From JBBROS01 sp965217935 (GTDB taxonomy: Bacteria; Pseudomonadota; Alphaproteobacteria; Acetobacterales; Acetobacteraceae): a stretch of DNA of 64,000 nt. This document shows positions 44,744-51,646 of this stretch, in pieces. Made by a program: the position numbers and the translations under genes. The stretch is taken from NCBI GenBank assembly GCA_965217935.1, contig OZ244581.1:682001-746000 (forward strand), in the 5' to 3' direction. Position 1 is the first letter of the stretch. Each line of letters starts with the position of its first letter. A model generated the notes under the pieces. It was not told where the DNA came from. It searched no databases and saw only the letters and a program-made list of their open reading frames with translations.

Positions 44744-45403
44744 TCAAGCCGCCCGCCGCTGCGTCTTCCCGCTCCCCGTCTCCGTCTCCGCCATCTCCCG
44801 TTTCGCCTGCTCGATCAACTTCGCCTCATTCCGTTTCAGGAACCAGATCACCCCCACCGCCACCACCGCCGCGATCACCCCCAGCGCGATTCCCACCGGC
44901 CCTTCCAGCTTCTTCGCCTGCGTCCCCAGAAAGTAAGCGCCATATCCGTAGCTGCAGGTCCAAGTCACGCCCCCCAGCGCGTTCCAGAACAGGAACCGCC
45001 CCCACTGCATCTGGCTGGCCCCCGCCAGCAACGCCACGAACGTGCGCAGGAACGCGATGAACCGCCCCAGGAACACGACCGAGCCGCCATACTTGAAAAA
45101 CATGAACCGCACGAGTTGCTGCCGCTCCACCGTCAGCCAAACCTTCGGCCCATACCGCTCCAGCGCCCGCCGCCCCAGCGAATGCCCGATCCAGTAGCCG
45201 AAGTTATCCCCCATGATCGCGCCCGCCGCCGCGGCCAGCACCAGCCACGAGATCGAGATCTTCCCCGTCGTCGCCGCATAGACCGCCGCCGTGATCAGCA
45301 GGCTCTCCCCCGGCAACGGCAATCCCATCGCCTCCAGGCACAGCCCCAGCGCCACCACCCCGTAGCCGTACTCTTGAACCAGCGAGCCGAGGTCGCTCAG
45401 CAT
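44744..45403 (-). CDS. DedA family membrane protein
   Basis: 219 aa. LCLEAMGLPLPGESLLITAA near residue 22 is the DedA signature, and FMFFKYGGSVVFLGRFIAFLR near 100 carries the conserved G-x-F/Y and R-x3-R-T. Four to five membrane helices, then a basic tail. DedA proteins are lipid scramblases or flippases in the inner membrane, needed for membrane homeostasis. It overlaps queC by 7 nt. Confidence 0.92.
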   Translation of the reverse strand: MLSDLGSLVQEYGYGVVALGLCLEAMGLPLPGESLLITAAVYAATTGKISISWLVLAAAAGAIMGDNFGYWIGHSLGRRALERYGPKVWLTVERQQLVRFMFFKYGGSVVFLGRFIAFLRTFVALLAGASQMQWGRFLFWNALGGVTWTCSYGYGAYFLGTQAKKLEGPVGIALGVIAAVVAVGVIWFLKRNEAKLIEQAKREMAETETGSGKTQRRAA

Positions 45404-46098
45404 GACGCCGCCCTAAACCGCGCCCAGCCGTCGGCCCGCAACCGGCACGCCGGGCAGTCGCCGCAGCCGTAGCCCCAATCGTGCCGCCGCCCGCGCTCGC
45501 CGCGGTAGCACGTATGGGTCTGCTCGACCGTCAGCGCCAGCAGCCCGAGCCGCTCCGCCATCGCCCAGGTCGCCGCCTTGTCGAGCCACATCAGCGGCGT
45601 ATGCAGCACGAACCGCCGCTGCATCCCGAGATTGAGCGCCAACTGCATCGCCTTCACCGCGTCGTCCCGGCAGTCCGGGTAGCCGCTGTAATCCGTCTCG
45701 CACATCCCGCCGACCAGATGCCGCAAGCCCCGCCGGTAGGCCACCGCCCCTGCCAACGCGAGAAACATCAGGTTCCGCCCCGGCACGAACGTCGTCGGCA
45801 ACCCGTCCGTTCCCATGCCGATCTCCGCCTCCGACGTCAGCGCCGTCGTCACCAGCCCGGCGAACGCGCCCGCCACGTCAAGCACGTGGTCCGCCCCCAG
45901 CCGCGCCCCCCACCGATCCCGCATCGCCTCCCGCAACGGCCCGCGGCACGCCAGCTCGACGGAGTGCCGCTGCCCATAGGCGAACCCCACCGTCTCCACC
46001 GTCTCGAACCGCTCCAGCGCCCAGCCCAGGCATGCCGTGCTGTCCTGCCCGCCGCTGAACAGCACCAGCGCGCCTCCTGCAAGCGACTCCGCCGCCAT
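45397..46098 (-). CDS. queC: 7-cyano-7-deazaguanine synthase
   Basis: 233 aa. The PP-loop LVLFSGGQDSTACLGWALE is near residue 12; PGRNLMFLALAGAVAYRRGL and GGMCETDYSGYPDCRDD mid-protein; the zinc site CYRGERG...CGDCPAC has four Cys near the end. It makes preQ0 from 7-carboxy-7-deazaguanine and ammonia in queuosine synthesis. Divergent from the ThiF-like gene with 35 nt between starts; no preQ1 riboswitch was recognised. Confidence 0.95.
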   Translation of the reverse strand: MAAESLAGGALVLFSGGQDSTACLGWALERFETVETVGFAYGQRHSVELACRGPLREAMRDRWGARLGADHVLDVAGAFAGLVTTALTSEAEIGMGTDGLPTTFVPGRNLMFLALAGAVAYRRGLRHLVGGMCETDYSGYPDCRDDAVKAMQLALNLGMQRRFVLHTPLMWLDKAATWAMAERLGLLALTVEQTHTCYRGERGRRHDWGYGCGDCPACRLRADGWARFRAASC

Positions 46099-46133
46099 CG
46101 CATTCCACCCTTCGCCGCCCTATCTCCCCACCT

Positions 46134-46940
46134 ATGCAGCATGATTTCACCGAAGACGAGATCACCCGCTACAGCCGCCACATCCTGCTGGCCGAGGTCG
46201 GCGGGACCGGCCAGGCCCGCCTGCGCGGATCCAAGGTGCTGCTGATCGGCGCCGGAGGCCTCGGCAGCCCGTTGCTGCTCTACCTTGCCGCGGCCGGGGT
46301 CGGCGCCATCGGCCTGATCGACGACGACCACGTGGACCTCAGCAACCTGCAACGCCAGATCGCCCACGCCACCGACCGCATCGGCCAAGCCAAGGTGCAG
46401 TCCGCGGCTATTGCCGCCCGCGCCATCAACCCCGCCGTCAACATCGAGACGCACCAGGCCCGGCTCTCCCCCGCCAACGCGCTCGGCCTCGTCGCCCGCT
46501 ACGACATCGTTTGCGACGGCAGCGACAACTTCGCCACCCGCTTCCTCGTCGCCGACGCCTGCGTGCTGGCCCGCCGCACCCTCGTCTCCGCCGCCGTGCT
46601 GCGCTTCGACGGCCAGCTCTCCACCTTCAAGCCCCACGCCGACCCAAACGGCCCCTGCTACCGCTGCCTCTACCCCGCCCCGCCGCCGGACGGCCTCGTT
46701 CCGTCCTGCAGCGAGGCCGGCATCCTCGGCGCCGTCACCGGCGTCATGGGCACGCTGCAAGCCACCGAGGTGCTGAAGGAGATCATCGGCATTGGCCAAT
46801 CGCTCTCCGGCCGCCTGTTGATCTGGGACGCGCTCGCCGCCCGCGTCCGCACCGTCAAGCTCCGCAAGGACCCGGCCTGCCCTCTCTGCGGCGAGCACCC
46901 CAGCATCATCTCGCTCGACGCCTCGCGTGCCGCCGCCTGA
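46134..46940 (+). CDS. moeB: E1-like adenylyltransferase, MoeB/ThiF/HesA family
   Basis: 268 aa. EDEITRYSRHILLAEVGGTG at the N-terminus, the ATP-binding LLIGAGGLGSPLLLYLA near residue 38, the R in LSNLQRQIAH and the Asp in CDGSDNFATRFLV. Two zinc Cys pairs: CYRCLYP near 180 and CPLCG near 250. It activates the C-terminal Gly of a ubiquitin-like sulfur carrier (MoaD or ThiS). MoeB and ThiF cannot be told apart firmly here. A DsrE-like gene overlaps its end by 14 nt. Confidence 0.9.
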   Translation: MQHDFTEDEITRYSRHILLAEVGGTGQARLRGSKVLLIGAGGLGSPLLLYLAAAGVGAIGLIDDDHVDLSNLQRQIAHATDRIGQAKVQSAAIAARAINPAVNIETHQARLSPANALGLVARYDIVCDGSDNFATRFLVADACVLARRTLVSAAVLRFDGQLSTFKPHADPNGPCYRCLYPAPPPDGLVPSCSEAGILGAVTGVMGTLQATEVLKEIIGIGQSLSGRLLIWDALAARVRTVKLRKDPACPLCGEHPSIISLDASRAAA

Positions 46941-47310
46941 CCCGCTCGGCATCCTGCTCATCAGCGGCAGCTACGAGCGCGCGCACTACGCCTTCATGCT
47001 CGCCGCCGCCGCCGCCGCCGTCGGCCGCCCCGCCATCATCTTCGCCACCAACGCCGGCTGCCACGCCGTCGCCATAGATTGGCGCAACCTAACCGACGCC
47101 GGAAACGACGCCGGCGTGCAGCAACGGGGAGTGGCCGGTCTCGACGCCCTGCGCGACGCGGCGGCCGAACTCGGCGTCCGCCTGCTCGCCTGCGACGCCG
47201 GCCTGCGGTTGATCGCGCTCGGCCCCGCCGCCTTGCTGCCGGGCGTCGAGGTCGCCGGCATCCCGACGTTCCTCTCCGCCGTCGGCGGCGGGCAAATAGT
47301 GACTCTGTAA
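46927..47310 (+). CDS. DsrE/DsrF-like small protein
   Basis: 127 aa from a GTG at 46927 that overlaps the MoeB/ThiF gene by 14 nt. ILLISGSYERAHYAFMLAAA at the start and RPAIIFATNAGCHAVA give the DsrE-like alpha/beta fold; RLLACDAGLRLIAL near residue 90 holds a Cys at the usual persulfide position. Coupled to a sulfur-carrier-activating enzyme, it may take part in sulfur transfer, but this is inferred from position and fold. Confidence 0.78.
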   Translation: MPPPDPLGILLISGSYERAHYAFMLAAAAAAVGRPAIIFATNAGCHAVAIDWRNLTDAGNDAGVQQRGVAGLDALRDAAAELGVRLLACDAGLRLIALGPAALLPGVEVAGIPTFLSAVGGGQIVTL

Positions 47311-47347
47311 GATGGCGCCTCAGTTTGAATGTCTGAAAATGTGGGAT
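47311..47347 (+). repeat. IS-end-like motif, copy 2
   Basis: Begins one base after the DsrE-like stop. 30 of 36 positions match copy 1 (36749). It ends 16 nt before the 3' end of the minus-strand GNAT gene. No matching inverted end was found to the right of that gene. Confidence 0.62.
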
Positions 47348-47362
47348 GCAGAGCTACGGAAT

Positions 47363-47833
47363 TTATTGTTCCTGAGCAGTTAACTTGTCGAAAGTTTTTC
47401 CTTCGAGCACGTAATAAACCTTATCAGACCCTTTCGCGCCCAACTCCTCGTAGAGCGCCCGCGCGGCTATGTTCTCTCTGCTGGTAGACCACTCAATCCT
47501 TGTGCTGCCCTTGGCTTTTGCTGCGCGTGCGATCTCTGCCATTAACTTCTGTGCCACGCCAAGGCGGCGAGCAGCCTGCCCGACGTATACCTGCTGCACG
47601 TATGTGAAGGCGAGCAGACCCGCGACCGGATAAAGGGAAGTGAATGTGGCGAAGCCAAGTAAGCGGCCACCCTCGTGTGCTACGATAATGTCTACTTGTC
47701 GGGCCTGTCGAACGACGTCTTCAGCGACCAGCAGATTAGGTTCAACGGCGGCTCCATAGAAGCCGACCATTTCCATCATCAGGTCGGCCAGAGCTTGAGC
47801 GTCCATTTCATTGAAACGACGTGCCGAAATCAT
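47363..47833 (-). CDS. GNAT family N-acetyltransferase
   Basis: 156 aa. Motif A is TYVQQVYVGQAARRLGVAQK near residues 76-95 (Q/R-x-x-G-x-G/A variant: RRLGVA), followed by STRIEWSTSRENIAARALYE near 110-129 and a YEELGAK-type motif. Small-molecule or protein acetyltransferase, substrate unknown. GC content is well below its neighbours, and a copy of the IS-end-like motif marks its left side, so it was probably acquired. Confidence 0.9.
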   Translation of the reverse strand: MISARRFNEMDAQALADLMMEMVGFYGAAVEPNLLVAEDVVRQARQVDIIVAHEGGRLLGFATFTSLYPVAGLLAFTYVQQVYVGQAARRLGVAQKLMAEIARAAKAKGSTRIEWSTSRENIAARALYEELGAKGSDKVYYVLEGKTFDKLTAQEQ

Positions 47834-47998
47834 GCGCCAACCTTTCAGGAGCGATACTTTCTATCCTGCTACACCGCCCATGCTACTCAAGCCATGAGGC
47901 TGACCGCCGAAGGTCCGCTAAGGAAATTAGATAAATTAACCCATCGATCCCAGTAACCTCAGCTTGACGCTGCCGCCCCCGCTTGGCACGCAGCACCG

Positions 47999-48682
47999 AT
48001 GCACGGCCTCCTCGCCCGAATCGCCCTCGCCGCCCTGCTGCTCGCCGCCCCGGCCGCAGCCGCGCAAACGGGCGCGCCGTCCGAACGGAAGCCGCACGCC
48101 TCGACGACCCACCCCGCGCCGCAAAAGCCGCCGGCCGCCACGCCCGTGGTCAAGCCGAAGCCCGGCGCAGCCGGAAACGCACCCAGCAACGCCCCCACAA
48201 CAGCGCCTCCGCCCGCCCAGCCGGAGCCGGAGCAACCGGCCGAGCCGCGCAAGGGCAGCAACACCGGCCTGCCTCTCCCGCGTTTCGCCGCCCTGCGCTT
48301 CGACGAGGTCAACCTGCGCGTCGGACCCGGCACCCGCTACCCGATCAAATGGGTCTACAAACGCCGTGACCTGCCCGTGGAAATCCAGCGCGAGTTCGAG
48401 GTCTGGCGCCTGGTCCGCGACCAGGACGGCGCCCGCGGCTGGGTCCACCAAGCCGCCCTCATCGGCCGCCGCACCGCCGTCGCCACCGCCAAGGAGACCG
48501 TGCTCCGCCGCGACCCGAACGACACGGCCGTCCCCGTCGCCCGCCTCAAGCCTGGCGTCATCGTCCGCCTCCGCGCCTGCGAGGCCGCCTCCCCCTGGTG
48601 CCAGGCCAGCGTCCAGGACTATCGTGGCTGGATCAAGCGCGCCGACATTTGGGGCACGCTGCCAGGCGAGGCCATCCAATGA
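47999..48682 (+). CDS. Secreted protein with two bacterial SH3-type domains
   Basis: 227 aa. The signal peptide ARIALAALLLAAPAAAAQ ends near residue 22. A Pro/Ala/Lys-rich linker (about 25-85) leads to two SH3-like units: FDEVNLRVGPGTRYPIKWVY then VWRLVRDQDGARGWVHQAAL, and ETVLRRDPNDTAVPVARLKP then WCQASVQDYRGWIKRADIWG. Proteins of this type (DUF1058/SH3_4) are periplasmic and may bind peptidoglycan. The stop overlaps the start of the nitrile-hydratase-like gene (ATGA), which makes it the first gene of an unusual operon. Confidence 0.85.
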   Translation: MHGLLARIALAALLLAAPAAAAQTGAPSERKPHASTTHPAPQKPPAATPVVKPKPGAAGNAPSNAPTTAPPPAQPEPEQPAEPRKGSNTGLPLPRFAALRFDEVNLRVGPGTRYPIKWVYKRRDLPVEIQREFEVWRLVRDQDGARGWVHQAALIGRRTAVATAKETVLRRDPNDTAVPVARLKPGVIVRLRACEAASPWCQASVQDYRGWIKRADIWGTLPGEAIQ

Positions 48683-48996
48683 ACGAGACCACCGAAACAG
48701 ACCCTCCACGTGCCCACCACGACATGGGCGGCGTCCCCAAGTTCCTCTGCGACCCGATCGACGCCAAACCCCACGCGCTCACCGACTTCGACCGCGAGGT
48801 CGACGCCATCCGCGGCATCCTGGGCCAGAAGGGCGTCATGAGCGTCGACGAGCTGCGCCGCGGCATCGAGGCCATCCCCGAACCCGACTACCTCCGCCTC
48901 ACCTACTACCAGCGCTGGATTCGCTCGATCGCCGACAACCTGCTCGCCCGCGGCGTGATCACCGAGGCCGAGCTGCAAGCAGCCCTCGACGCATGA
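48679..48996 (+). CDS. Nitrile hydratase beta subunit N-terminal half / accessory-like protein
   Basis: 105 aa from the ATG at 48679 (ATGA overlap). HHDMGGVPKFLCDPI is the HDMGG start of nitrile hydratase beta subunits, and YLRLTYYQRWIRSIADNLLA followed by RGVITEAEL is their helical region. The protein stops where a normal beta subunit would go on to its SH3-like barrel, which is encoded by the next gene. This is the layout of thiocyanate hydrolase (ScnB-ScnA-ScnC) and also fits the small nitrile hydratase accessory family. It should form the alpha-chain partner in a cobalt enzyme. Confidence 0.82.
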   Translation: MNETTETDPPRAHHDMGGVPKFLCDPIDAKPHALTDFDREVDAIRGILGQKGVMSVDELRRGIEAIPEPDYLRLTYYQRWIRSIADNLLARGVITEAELQAALDA

Positions 48997-49280
48997 TCGC
49001 CGCCGGAACCCCCATCCGCGTCCGCGACGACTGGCCCGAGCTGCGCGGCCCCTGCCACGTCCGCACGCCGCACTACCTGCGCGGCCAGTCCGGAACCGTG
49101 GTCCGCCATCTCGGCCGTTTCCCCAACCCGGAGCAACTCGCCTTCGCCCGCCCAGCCGATACGCTCGACCTCTACCACGTCGCTTTCCAGCCAAAACCAA
49201 TCTGGCACGACGCCAACGCCGCCGAAATCCTGGTCGAGCTTTACGAACCCTGGCTCGAACTCGTCGGAGCCGCCGCATGA
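48993..49280 (+). CDS. Nitrile hydratase beta subunit C-terminal half (SH3-like)
   Basis: 95 aa from the ATG at 48993 (ATGA overlap with the gene before). IRVRDDWPELRGPCHVRTPH, then YLRGQSGTVVRHLGRFPNPE and LYHVAFQPKPIWHD with VELYEPWLEL at the end, is the C-terminal barrel of nitrile hydratase beta (normally VRTPRYVRGKxGxV...LYxVxFxxxELWG...LYEPYL). It corresponds to the ScnA subunit of thiocyanate hydrolase. Its stop overlaps the alpha gene (ATGA). Confidence 0.83.
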   Translation: MIAAGTPIRVRDDWPELRGPCHVRTPHYLRGQSGTVVRHLGRFPNPEQLAFARPADTLDLYHVAFQPKPIWHDANAAEILVELYEPWLELVGAAA

Positions 49281-49855
49281 CCCTGCTCGAAGCCCCCGGC
49301 GATCAACTGCTCGCCGCCGTCCGCCACCTCCTCCAGCAAAAAGGCATCGCCACCCCGGAGGAAATCGCCGCCCGCATCGCCCAGACCGACCAGGCAAGCC
49401 CGGCCCAAGGCGCCCGCATGGTCGCACGCGCCTGGACCGACCCGGCCTTCCGCCAAGCCATGCTCGCCGACGGCGCCGCGGCGGCGGAATCCCTCGGCAT
49501 CCCCATGCGCGGCCTTCCCCCGCTCGGCGTGCTGGAGAACACCGAAGACACCCACAACCTCGTTGTCTGCACCCTGTGCAGTTGCTACCCCCGCGGCGTG
49601 CTCGGCTACCCGCCCTTCTGGTACAAATCCCCCGCCTACCGCGCCCGCGCCATCCGCGACCCGGCCGGCGTCCTCGCCGAGTGGGGCACAACCCTCCCGC
49701 CGCACACCCGCATCCGCGTCGTCGACAGCACCGCCGACTACCGCTGGATGGTCCTCCCCCGCCGCCCAGACGGAACCGAAAGCTGGAACGAAGCCCGCCT
49801 CGCCGCCCTCGTGCGCGAAGGCGACATGATCGGCGTCTCGGTCCCCGCCGTCTGA
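49277..49855 (+). CDS. Nitrile hydratase alpha subunit (cobalt type; ScnC-like)
   Basis: 192 aa. The metal site VVCTLCSCYPRG is near residues 97-106: CTLCSC is the cobalt-type claw in which two Cys become oxidised. It is followed by PPFWYKSPAYRARAIRDPAG and RIRVVDSTADYRWMVLPRRP, all conserved in alpha subunits. It should hydrate nitriles, or a related small substrate such as thiocyanate, together with the two half-beta proteins. No separate P14K/P47K-type activator is visible unless the 105-aa protein serves this role. Confidence 0.92.
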   Translation: MTLLEAPGDQLLAAVRHLLQQKGIATPEEIAARIAQTDQASPAQGARMVARAWTDPAFRQAMLADGAAAAESLGIPMRGLPPLGVLENTEDTHNLVVCTLCSCYPRGVLGYPPFWYKSPAYRARAIRDPAGVLAEWGTTLPPHTRIRVVDSTADYRWMVLPRRPDGTESWNEARLAALVREGDMIGVSVPAV

Positions 49856-50514
49856 CCGCGGCGCCCGACCGCCCCATCGGCTTCGTCGTCGGCCTGAACG
49901 CGGAAGCACGCCTGTTGCGCGGCCTCGGCTGCCAAGTGGCCATCGGCGGCGGCACAGCCGAAGGCGCGGGCGCCGCCGCGGAGAGCTTGGCCCCGAACGT
50001 TCAAGCCCTCGTGAGCTTCGGCCTCGCCGGCGGCCTCGATCCGGCGCTGGACCCCGGCCAGGTCATCGTCCCAGCCACCGTGATCGACGGCCCCGCATCT
50101 TGGCAAACCGACCCGGCCTTGGCCGAAGCCCTGGGCGGCGCGACGCCGGGCTTGCTGATCGGCGGCGGCGCGGTCATCGCCTCGGCCGCGGACAAGCGGG
50201 CGGCCTTCGCCAGCACCGGCGCCCAAGCCGTCGACCTCGAATCCGCCGCCGTCGCCCGCGCGGCGGCACGCCACGCCCTGCCGTTCGCCGTCCTCCGCGC
50301 CGTCGCCGACCCGGCCCATCGCTCCCTCCCGCAAGCAGCCCTGGCCGCCCTCGGCCCGCATGGGCGGATCGCCCTCGTCCGCGTCGTCCTGACAGCCCTC
50401 CGCCACCCGGCCGAACTGCCCGCCCTCGTCGCCCTGGCCGCCGACGCCGCCCGGGCCAGGCGCGCCTTGCTGGGTCGCCTCCGCGTAGCACCTGGGCTAC
50501 ACCCACGCCCATGA
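49852..50514 (+). CDS. hpnG: HpnG-type hopanoid nucleosidase (adenosylhopane nucleosidase)
   Basis: About 220 aa. There is no ATG, GTG or TTG near the homologous N-terminus (RPIGFVVGLNAEARLLRGLG); a CTG at 49852 overlaps the alpha-subunit stop as CTGA, the same 4-bp geometry as every other junction of this operon. Phosphorylase-family features: VSFGLAGGLDPALDPGQVIV near residue 60 and AVDLESAAVARAA near 123 with the ribose-binding Glu. HpnG removes adenine from adenosylhopane, the product of HpnH, encoded nearby at 51647-52801. The start codon is uncertain. Confidence 0.83.
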   Translation: MTAAPDRPIGFVVGLNAEARLLRGLGCQVAIGGGTAEGAGAAAESLAPNVQALVSFGLAGGLDPALDPGQVIVPATVIDGPASWQTDPALAEALGGATPGLLIGGGAVIASAADKRAAFASTGAQAVDLESAAVARAAARHALPFAVLRAVADPAHRSLPQAALAALGPHGRIALVRVVLTALRHPAELPALVALAADAARARRALLGRLRVAPGLHPRP

Positions 50515-51506
50515 CCGACCACCAGAACCCGCTCAAGCCCGTGCGCCACTATCCCGCGATGGCCGATCCGCAGAAGCAGCCGCGCTACGTCGGCATCCCC
50601 ACCTTCTTCCGCGCCCCGCACACAACCGACCTCTCAACCACAGACATCGGCCTGATCGGCGTCCCCTTCGACGGCGGCGTCACCAATCGCCCCGGCGCCC
50701 GCCACGGCCCGCGCGAGATCCGCAACCAATCGACCCTGCTGCGCCCGATCAACACCACTACCGACCAGGCCCCCTTCGCCGCCCAGCGCATCCGAGACCT
50801 CGGCGATTGCTGGATCGAGCGCCCCTACGAACTTGAACGCGCGCAGACCGAGATCGAAACCTTCTATCACAACATCGTGGATTCCGGCGTCACCCCGCTC
50901 TCCATCGGCGGCGATCACTCCATCGCCTGGCCGATCCTTCGCGCCGTCGCCAAGCACGGTCCGATCGGCATGGTCCACATCGACGCCCACGGCGACACCG
51001 GCGACGACTACATGGGCTCCCGCCTGCACCACGGCGTCCCCTTCCGCCGCGCCGTCGAGGACGGCCTGCTCGACCCTGCCCGCGTCATCCAGATTGGCCT
51101 TCGCGGCACCAGCACGGTGCCGGGCAGCCTTTGGGCCTTTAGCGAATCGAGCGGGATGCGCGTGATGCCGATGGACGAGTTGCACGACCGCGGCTGGCGC
51201 TGGGCCACCGAGGAAGCACGCCGCGTCGTCGGCGACGGCCCGGCCTATCTCAGCTTCGACATCGACAGCCTCGATCCGGTCTGGGCGCCAGGCACCGGCA
51301 CGCCCGAAGCCGGCGGCCTCACCATGATCGAGGCCCAGCGCGTGGTCCGGGGCTTGCTCGGCCTGGATTTCGTCGCCGCCGATCTGGTCGAGGTCAGCCC
51401 GCCCTTCGATACGAATGGGCTTACCGCATTTCACGGCGCATCGATCCTGTTCGAGATCCTCTGCCTGCTTGCCGCGGCCAGGACAGCGCGCCAGAACCGG
51501 GCCTAA
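50511..51506 (+). CDS. speB: Agmatinase/ureohydrolase family protein
   Basis: 331 aa from the ATG at 50511 (ATGA overlap). Binuclear manganese motifs: SIGGDHSIAWPIL near residue 136, HIDAHGDTGDDYMG near 158 and SFDIDSLDPVWAPGTGTPEA near 250. LIGVPFDGGVTNRPGARHGP near 45 is shared with agmatinase and guanidinobutyrase. It removes urea from a guanidino compound. The symbol speB reflects the family; guanidinobutyrase or another guanidine substrate is equally possible. It ends the six-gene operon. Confidence 0.88.
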   Translation: MTDHQNPLKPVRHYPAMADPQKQPRYVGIPTFFRAPHTTDLSTTDIGLIGVPFDGGVTNRPGARHGPREIRNQSTLLRPINTTTDQAPFAAQRIRDLGDCWIERPYELERAQTEIETFYHNIVDSGVTPLSIGGDHSIAWPILRAVAKHGPIGMVHIDAHGDTGDDYMGSRLHHGVPFRRAVEDGLLDPARVIQIGLRGTSTVPGSLWAFSESSGMRVMPMDELHDRGWRWATEEARRVVGDGPAYLSFDIDSLDPVWAPGTGTPEAGGLTMIEAQRVVRGLLGLDFVAADLVEVSPPFDTNGLTAFHGASILFEILCLLAAARTARQNRA

Positions 51507-51567
51507 GCATCATTTCGCGGAACGACTTGCCGTCATGACGCGAAACATGGTGCATTCTCGAACGTGC

Positions 51568-51609
51568 CTAAGCAGGCAGTCGTGGCATAACCCACCAATG
51601 CCTGCTTAG
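51568..51609. terminator. 11-bp inverted repeat between convergent agmatinase and hpnH genes
   Basis: CTAAGCAGGCA (51568-51578) and TGCCTGCTTAG (51599-51609) are perfectly complementary with a 20-nt loop. Its place between two convergent stops suggests a two-way transcription end, but neither side has a T-run, so a typical Rho-independent mechanism is doubtful. Confidence 0.45.
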
Positions 51610-51646
51610 CCGCCAATCACCCTGGCTGGACCAGGGCGATAAGAGT

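Noticed and set aside
46099..46133. preQ1 riboswitch before queC
   Set aside because: Only 35 nt separate the divergent starts, with no room for or trace of the aptamer.
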